From Adenanthera pavonina (taxonomy: Eukaryota > Streptophyta > Magnoliopsida > Fabales > Fabaceae), in NCBI GenBank assembly GCA_026686845.1, contig JAIVEN010000010.1, positions 38,724,001 through 38,788,000 on the forward strand: 64,000 nt of DNA, written 5' to 3'. Positions within the stretch are counted from its first letter, which is position 1. Each line of letters starts with the position of its first letter. Positions 57,701 to 64,000 of the stretch are shown one piece after another. The position numbers were made by a program, and so were the translations under genes. The notes beneath the pieces were generated by a model. That model was not told where the DNA came from and did not search any database. It saw only the letters and a list, made by a program, of their open reading frames with translations.

Positions 57701-58260
57701 ACTATGTTTGGTTGGAGTTTTTAAGTTTTTTAAAGAGAGGGAAGAAGATTGAAGAGGACTAAATACCTTCCTTTATATGATTCAAAAAATTGGAAAGAAT
57801 TGGAAGGGATCCTCTGCTCTACTCCATTATTAATTCTCCCAAATTAGGTTTTTTTGGAGTAAAAAGAATATTTATTATTGAGTTTATTTTAATTTTCTTC
57901 TGAATCAAACAATGTCTCATTAAGATTTTTTCAATTCTCTTCCTTCCAATTTCAGCAAATAAAAAAATTTTAAAAGCCATATAATTTCTTCCATTAAAAA
58001 TCTTTTCAATCCCTTCAATTGATCTAGACCCTAAGACTCTATTTGGTTTGCTGGAACTCTGAACAAAGAAATGGAAGTGGAAGTAACACATGTTTTGCTA
58101 GTTTGGTACATCATAAATACACTTCCATGGAACTTGAGTTCCATCAAAATGCCCTAAATTGGGTTCTAGATGGGGGACCATGGAAGTGTGAGAACTTCCA
58201 TGGAAATGATAATGAAAATACATCCTCACCTCTACCCTTCAAAAACTTAGCCAAATAGTT
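57701..58260. other. repeat-like sequence with TTTGGTT motifs
   Basis: Contains tgtttggttgg near 57709 and ctatttggtttg near 58034, motifs common at PIF/Harbinger-type ends, but no matching inverted partner could be fixed. Composition alternates with the surroundings. Probably transposon-derived. Confidence 0.3.
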
Positions 58261-58261
58261 T

Positions 58262-58352
58262 GACATCTCTGGTGAGCTCTCCAGCACCACCAACCTACGA
58301 TCACCATCTCTGGTGAGTTCTCCAGCACCACCGACCTTCAACCAGTAACCAA
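58262..58352. repeat. 44-bp tandem duplication
   Basis: catctctggtgagYtctcc followed by agcaccacc occurs at about 58265 and 58307. Confidence 0.75.
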
Positions 58353-58789
58353 ATGGCGTTGATGAACTCTATGTAACCATGATTTGGATTTCACAATACG
58401 TTTCTGGAAGGTTTTGGTCTAGGTTCCGCCATCAACTTTGCTTAAACTTGTGTTTTGGTCTGGGTTCCGTGATAGGATTCCTTCAACAGTAAGTGGCCGG
58501 GATCACCGGCGACCTCAACCTCAATGGTGGTTATGGTTTTACTCATCTTCATCATCATCTTGGTCTTTGTTTTTGCTTGCGATGATGGCCTTCAATTGCA
58601 ACACTATAGACACCATCGATGGTGGTCTTCTACAACAACATCATCTTTGTCTTCATGATTGTAAAGTCACCATTCACCAAACTTCTCCAAGAAGCCAAGT
58701 GCTACTTGGTGGACAAGAATGAATTTTAGCCCTTAGATTAAGTTGTAATCCAATGGCTCACATCCTCTCATTCCCTCCCTAAATACCAA

Positions 58790-58950
58790 GCCTCCCCCTC
58801 CCATTTGCTTACACCAAGCCAAGGCAAGAAGAGAAAGAAAGAAAGGAAGGAGGAAAGTTGAGAGAGAGGGAAAGAAGGAAGGAAAGGAAAAGAGAATTTA
58901 GGGAAAGGAAGAGAGGAAGTAAAGAGAGGCCAGAGGAGGTTCCCAAGGGG
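58790..58950 (+). other. purine-rich tract, possible transcript leader
   Basis: About 120 bp of almost pure A/G (gaaagaaagaaaggaaggagg-type) follows a pyrimidine-rich start and ends at aaggg/gtaaatttc, a plausible intron donor. This looks like the 5' exon of a non-coding transcript or the untranslated leader of a retroelement. No downstream ORF supports a coding gene. Confidence 0.25.
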
Positions 58951-60365
58951 TAAATTTCTTCTTCTAAATCTCTTTTAGTATCTTTCTTCTTTTATTTAAC
59001 TTAAGATTTAGTGATGTTATAGGCTTCAATTAAGCTAAGAAAATGATCTAAAGTTAAGTAAAAGCAAGATTCAAAGAAAAGTCAGTATAACTCCAAAATA
59101 GTTTTTTGTCCTTACTTAATGTTATTGCTTATGAATGTTTAACATGTTATTATGATTTATAAATGATGTCATGTTACTGTTATGAATATTTTTCTATGAT
59201 TGGTGGTTATTTCATGTTAAGGGTTAAGTCCTGGGATGTCCATTTACTAAGCCGTTATGCTGGCAAAATTTTGCTAGATAACATAGAAGTTTTGAAGAAT
59301 GAAAGTATGTTATATTTTATATACTTTCAAATGTTTCTATGATGATATGATGGTATGTGCAAGTTAATTACTGAGATTTATCAATCTCATCTCATAATTA
59401 ACTAATGATAGGGTCAAATCATGGCAAAGGAAAGCAGGATAATAATAATAAAACCTTACTAAAAGCTATTAATATTATGTTTTGTGCTATCTGATTCAAA
59501 CTATTGTATGAAATCAAATATATTTCAAAAAATTATGGTGCCTATATGTATAGATAGATCTATGTCTCATGAACAAAATGACACTGGTTTGATTGTATTT
59601 GAACTTATATAATAGTAGTTATTCATATTTTTCTAAAACTGTTCCAATGAAAATTGTTTCTGACCCTTGAAGGTTTAAATTTGTACATTGGTGAGTAGAA
59701 GTTGAATGAATATATAAAATAAATATGACTAGAAAGTAGACATATAAAGTTTTTTAAAGAAGCTATGTATGCACCAAATAACTATGCATTTTAAGATAAA
59801 TGAATTTTTAAATTTAAGGTTCAGTTTTTGAATAGAAACAAGGACGCAAAAATGAATAGTAATATTTATATACCAAACTGTATGAATCTGCATGTTCATT
59901 TCCCAGTTTCTGATTTTTTCCTAAAAATTCATGATGTGTATAATTTTTAAAGACCCCAACCATTGGAAAATGATATTTTTATATTTAATTATAATTTTTG
60001 AAATATCACTAAATAGTAAGCTAAAGTTTTAAAAAATTTTAAAGTTTCAATTGGTTCAAATTTTTTATGACTATTTTTATACATTAAAATTAAGCAATTT
60101 TTATGAAAAAAACTTTAAAATATAATATGCAACTGGAGTGGAGGGAGTATTACGGAGCAAAAGTCCAAAAGCAATAATACATTTTCTTTGCCGAAGCAAG
60201 CCATAGAATTTGTAAAGCTTGTGGGAGGAAACTATGTACAGAAACAAGGTTATGGATATTTCTAGATGAAGATTATGGTGAAATGTTCCTACAACAGACA
60301 GTGGAGCAATTAATTACTGTCGGGAGAAAGATTCATAAATTAGATATTGAAGTTTGTTCAGAGGA
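58951..60365. other. non-coding stretch
   Basis: Moderately AT-rich with no open frame of family resemblance. A balanced block at 60150-60365 is not recognised. Confidence 0.4.
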
Positions 60366-60368
60366 GAG

Positions 60369-60713
60369 ATCCTGCGTCTCTCCTACCACTTCCCTTTATT
60401 TTTTAATTTTTAATTTTTTAAGATTTAAGTTTAAAAATAAAAAATAATTCTTTATAATTATAAAATTATAAAATTACACTATTTTCATTTTTTTCTTTAA
60501 TTTAAATATTATATAATAAATATAACATCTTTACACATATACAATTATACAATATGAGCAAAAAATATATAAAATAGAATAAAATTACACAAATATATGA
60601 TTTTATGATCATCAGAGAGCATATTATATCATTTATAATTTTTAAAATTAGAAAAAAAATTTCCTACCATGGTAGAACCATGACAGGAGGGGGTGGCAGG
60701 AGATACACTCCAG
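60369..60713. mobile_element. foldback/MITE candidate, 345 bp
   Basis: gcgtctctcctaccac (60374-60389) is matched at 13 of 16 bases by the reverse complement of gtggcaggagatacac (60693-60708). The interior is AT-rich and non-coding. Target duplication unclear. Confidence 0.45.
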
Positions 60714-60783
60714 TTTATTCAGGCATTTATGTATTTAGAAAGATTTTTTTTACCAAAAAAAGAATATAATATAAATATATGAA

Positions 60784-61061
60784 ACTCCCTCCAATTCAAA
60801 ATATAAATTCTCTTTTAAAATTTTTTTTTTTCAAAACATAAATATCATTTAATAATTTCTAGGGTATTAAATATTCTTTTTCTTATTTTTTTTATTTATA
60901 GTTAAATATAAGAGAGATAACAAGTTTTAAATACAATACATTAAATAGAGGTACTATTAGAAACTAATGCATTTTTTTAATAGATTGAATGAGTAAAACC
61001 ACTTTTTTTTATTCATGAGCAATTAGTCAAATAGAACTTATATTTTATATTGGAAAGGGTA
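60784..61061. mobile_element. Stowaway-like MITE, 278 bp
   Basis: The left end (actccctccaattcaaaat then ataaattctcttt) and the right end read inward (accctttccaatataaaat then ataagttctattt) form a terminal inverted repeat of about 31 bp. Confidence 0.7.
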
Positions 61062-64000
61062 TTTATATTTTATAATTTAATTTTTATATTTCTTTAAATA
61101 TTATATATATAGTAATATAAAAATCTAATTTAATAATAAAAAAAATCAGTGGGCTAATCATTGGTGATAAAAAAGAGAGGCAATTGTCAAGTAATTCTGG
61201 CGTTTTCTTATCTCTTATTGAGAGAGTTGAGATACTCCTTGTCTTGATGATCTTGAAATAAGGGTGCTAATCACTGATCACGCTGAGACAAGGAATATTT
61301 GTGTTCTAACTGAATACTCCCTCCGTGGTAAATATAAAATATTTCTAACCATCTCATATACCTTTTTATTTAGATCATTAAATTTATCAATAAGTTTTAA
61401 TATTTTTCACCTTTTATCTTTATTAATTACATTATTTCTCATACTTCTTATAATATTTATCTCTCACATATTAATTATAAACTAGGGACACATGAATAAA
61501 AAATAATTAATAAACCAAACAACCACACAAGATGTGCTATATTTTAGATTAAACATTACTTTTAAAATATCTCCTATATTTAGAATTGAATGAAATATTG
61601 TATATATATGCCTTTTTTTTTTTAAAATGAACTAATGCCTCACAATACATTCCCAGCTCATCAACGGAAGAATTTATCGTGGTCCTGTCAAGAGGTGGCA
61701 AGCTCCACAACAAATATTTAATATAGCTACAGGGTTCAAATTCAAGATATTTAGTTAAATTGATAGGACCCCTGTTAATTAAACTAAGTACTTAGTTGTT
61801 CTCTCTATCCCTTCGTATAAACCCATGTTAACAACCTTATATTAATTAAAAAATATAGTTAAAATTAGTTAATAGCTATAAATTTATCTAAGAAATTCAT
61901 ACTTTTTCAATAGTGTCCTTATTAAAGCTTATTAAATTATTGGAACACCACTTGAATATCCCAATCCATCTCTCCTATTAATTAATCCACACAAGGATGT
62001 TTAATGGGAAAAGAAGGAAGTCACCTTTTCAGGCCGGTTCTTTAATTCTTTCATTTTTTAGTGGGCTTAGATATTTTTGTAGATTCCTTTTGGGTCTGAT
62101 TTCAGGTCGGATTTGTATCCCATAAGTAATGACTTTTCATGGGCTTAAAACTATGTCCAAACCAGGCCTTTACATTTTCTTTTAGTTAAACAATAAATTT
62201 CCCTTAAATGTGTGGAATTACTTAAATAATAAATTTCTATATAATTCACACAAATGTTTTTTAATCTAAAAAAATTGCGAGCGAAGGTCCAGAGGATCCC
62301 ACGTAAATTTATGCATGTCTGATAGATAAAAAGACAATGAAATATCTTATCAGAAAAAATACAATGAAATAAAAATAATTCTATATACAAAAATATTCAT
62401 TATATTTCTGAACAAAAAAATAATTACCGTTAAATAATGAAACAATAATATAAGTAATATTATATATCTTCATTTTTTTGTAAAAAATGTTTTTCTTTAA
62501 TTTAAAAGTTAAAACCAACGGAGACTCTGTCTTTGTACCAAACTAGTATACTAATGAAGCGAGTGACTAATCAGTAATCAACATTTCAAACCAAAACCAG
62601 TGATTTTTTTTTTCACGTTAAGTTATTGTTTTTTTTGGCCACCGCGTCAAGTTATTGTTTGAAATATTGCACATACACACACGCATTCCATGTCATTTTG
62701 TTGGTGTTTAAAATAATTAATAATTAAAGCAGCCCCGCATTCCCTGATTTGTGACTTGTGAGCTCAGTGGAATGAGTCAGAGTGATCTGGGAAGAATGGA
62801 ACTGTGCTAATTTGAAGGAAGAACAAAATCTCATGTGGGCCATGTGTATATATATATATATATGCTTTGCTGTTACAATAATTCTTTTTTTTTTTTTATG
62901 TTGTCTCATGTTTCTCCTAGTTCGGCACTGGGCATATAAATTTATTGCTTGGTTAGTTGGCACTAAGCTGTGCAGAGTTTTCATTCAATTTCTTTCATTT
63001 TCCGAAATTTTAATGCTTCACACGCCTTGGTCCTTAGAAAAAAAAAAAAAGATTCACAAGCCTCCCTCCTTCATTGTTTTTATTTCAGATAAAAATTTTA
63101 ATCTAGGATTTAAAATTCATAAAAATAAAAATTGAAATTCTTTTAATATCAATTATATTTTTTAAAAAAATTATAACATGATATATGTAATATAGTAAGG
63201 ATAATTTTATTTATATGTTCAAGAAGAATGGGTAATCATTCTATAAAATATTTAATTATAATTTTAATATACATGTTGACCAAATGTTAATCATTTGGAA
63301 AATTATTTTTAAAATATTTTAATATTATTCTTATAAAATATGATTTTTAAGTTAAATTTCCAATATATTTTGTAAATACACTAATATGCAGTGAAAACAA
63401 TAAAAGAATTTTTTTTCCAAAAGGTATATAAATTAAATAATAAAATAATCTTCTCTTTAACTAAAATATCCTCATATTGAATTGAATAATAAGAGATTCA
63501 ATATTCCTAAAATATGTGCTCAAATTTGAGTCTCAAATCCAAATTATTAAGCTAGAAAATTGGTTGATTTGTTTATATGTGATTCTATTAGTATTAAACT
63601 AGATTGTTTTTTCCCATGCAAAATTTAAAGAAACATGATATTATTTAAATAAATATTAAATTAAATTCACAAAAAGATATAAAAAAAAAAGCTATTTGTA
63701 ACTAACCAATAAAGTTTAAAAATTAGTTCGAAGAAAAAAATGGAGGGAGATTTAATACAGATTAATGAAATAAATTAATGAGAAAATTAAAAAATAATAA
63801 TTTTTAAAAATAGTAATTTAAAATAAAAATAAATAATAAAATTATTTAAATAAAAAAAGGTAATTTAAAAATATCACGTAAAAATATTTATTTAAAATTA
63901 AAATAGATAATAATGTTTGAATAAAAAGAGAATTTAAAAAATAATAATAGGTGCTCAATTGAAATATGAAATTAAAATTATATAAAAAAATCTAAATAAA
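61062..64000. other. AT-rich terminal region
   Basis: No gene recognised. A lone Stowaway-like tip (tactccctccgtggtaaat) occurs at about 61316 without a clear partner. (TA)n lies at about 62847-62863. The last kilobase is nearly pure A/T. Confidence 0.5.

Noticed and set aside
58438..58722. 94-codon plus-strand frame
   Set aside because: Composition is low complexity (Ser and Trp runs from tcatcatcatc-type repeats), with no homology recognised and no promoter evidence.

Overview
The window is nuclear DNA of a flowering plant, most likely a eudicot. It is AT-rich, its genes have GT-AG introns, and it carries plant-type transposons (L1-like LINEs, Ty3/gypsy, MITEs) and the plant-specific DUF674 family. 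I could not narrow the species. Only two ordinary host genes look intact. One is a nine-exon mitochondrial uncoupling protein gene (UCP/PUMP type, minus strand, 1422-5207, 305 residues, all splice sites GT/AG). The other is an intronless DEDDy 3'-5' exonuclease of the Werner-exonuclease-like plant family (minus, 55151-55849).

Layout: 1-1421 is AT-rich flank with the probable UCP 3' UTR. The UCP gene follows, with a consensus TATA box at 5458-5465. A 5'-truncated LINE (about 5535-8218) sits about 70 bp upstream of that TATA box. 8.2-10.6 kb is AT-rich with a MITE candidate and a diverged tandem duplication. 10.57-10.95 kb is the 3' end of another LINE. From 11.3 to 51.4 kb, five DUF674 copies (A-E) lie in the same minus orientation. 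All are disabled, and they are separated or split by transposons.

The large transposons are: a full-length but decayed LINE with a target-site duplication (15628-21424); a single LTR with an adjacent primer-binding site (21848-22280); a 550-bp hAT-like MITE with a perfect 8-bp duplication (23121-23670); a decayed Ty3/gypsy element (23748-29344, LTRs about 9% diverged); and a young Ty3/gypsy element of Tat type (36072-45620). The young element has 520-bp LTRs with 3 differences, a perfect 5-bp duplication, one in-frame stop in pol, a 3' tandem-repeat array, and a two-exon antisense gene facing pol. 51.7-64 kb is mostly AT-rich DNA with the exonuclease gene and several MITEs.

The main story is a decaying DUF674 tandem cluster used repeatedly as a landing site for transposons, between two conserved single genes. 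Copy B alone carries a gypsy element, a hAT MITE and a LINE tail. The features that best deserve follow-up are the spliced antisense gene inside the young Tat element, the LINE insertion immediately upstream of the UCP core promoter, the transition-biased stop codons in the LINEs, and a short U2 snRNA 5'-end-like sequence at 48.72 kb.
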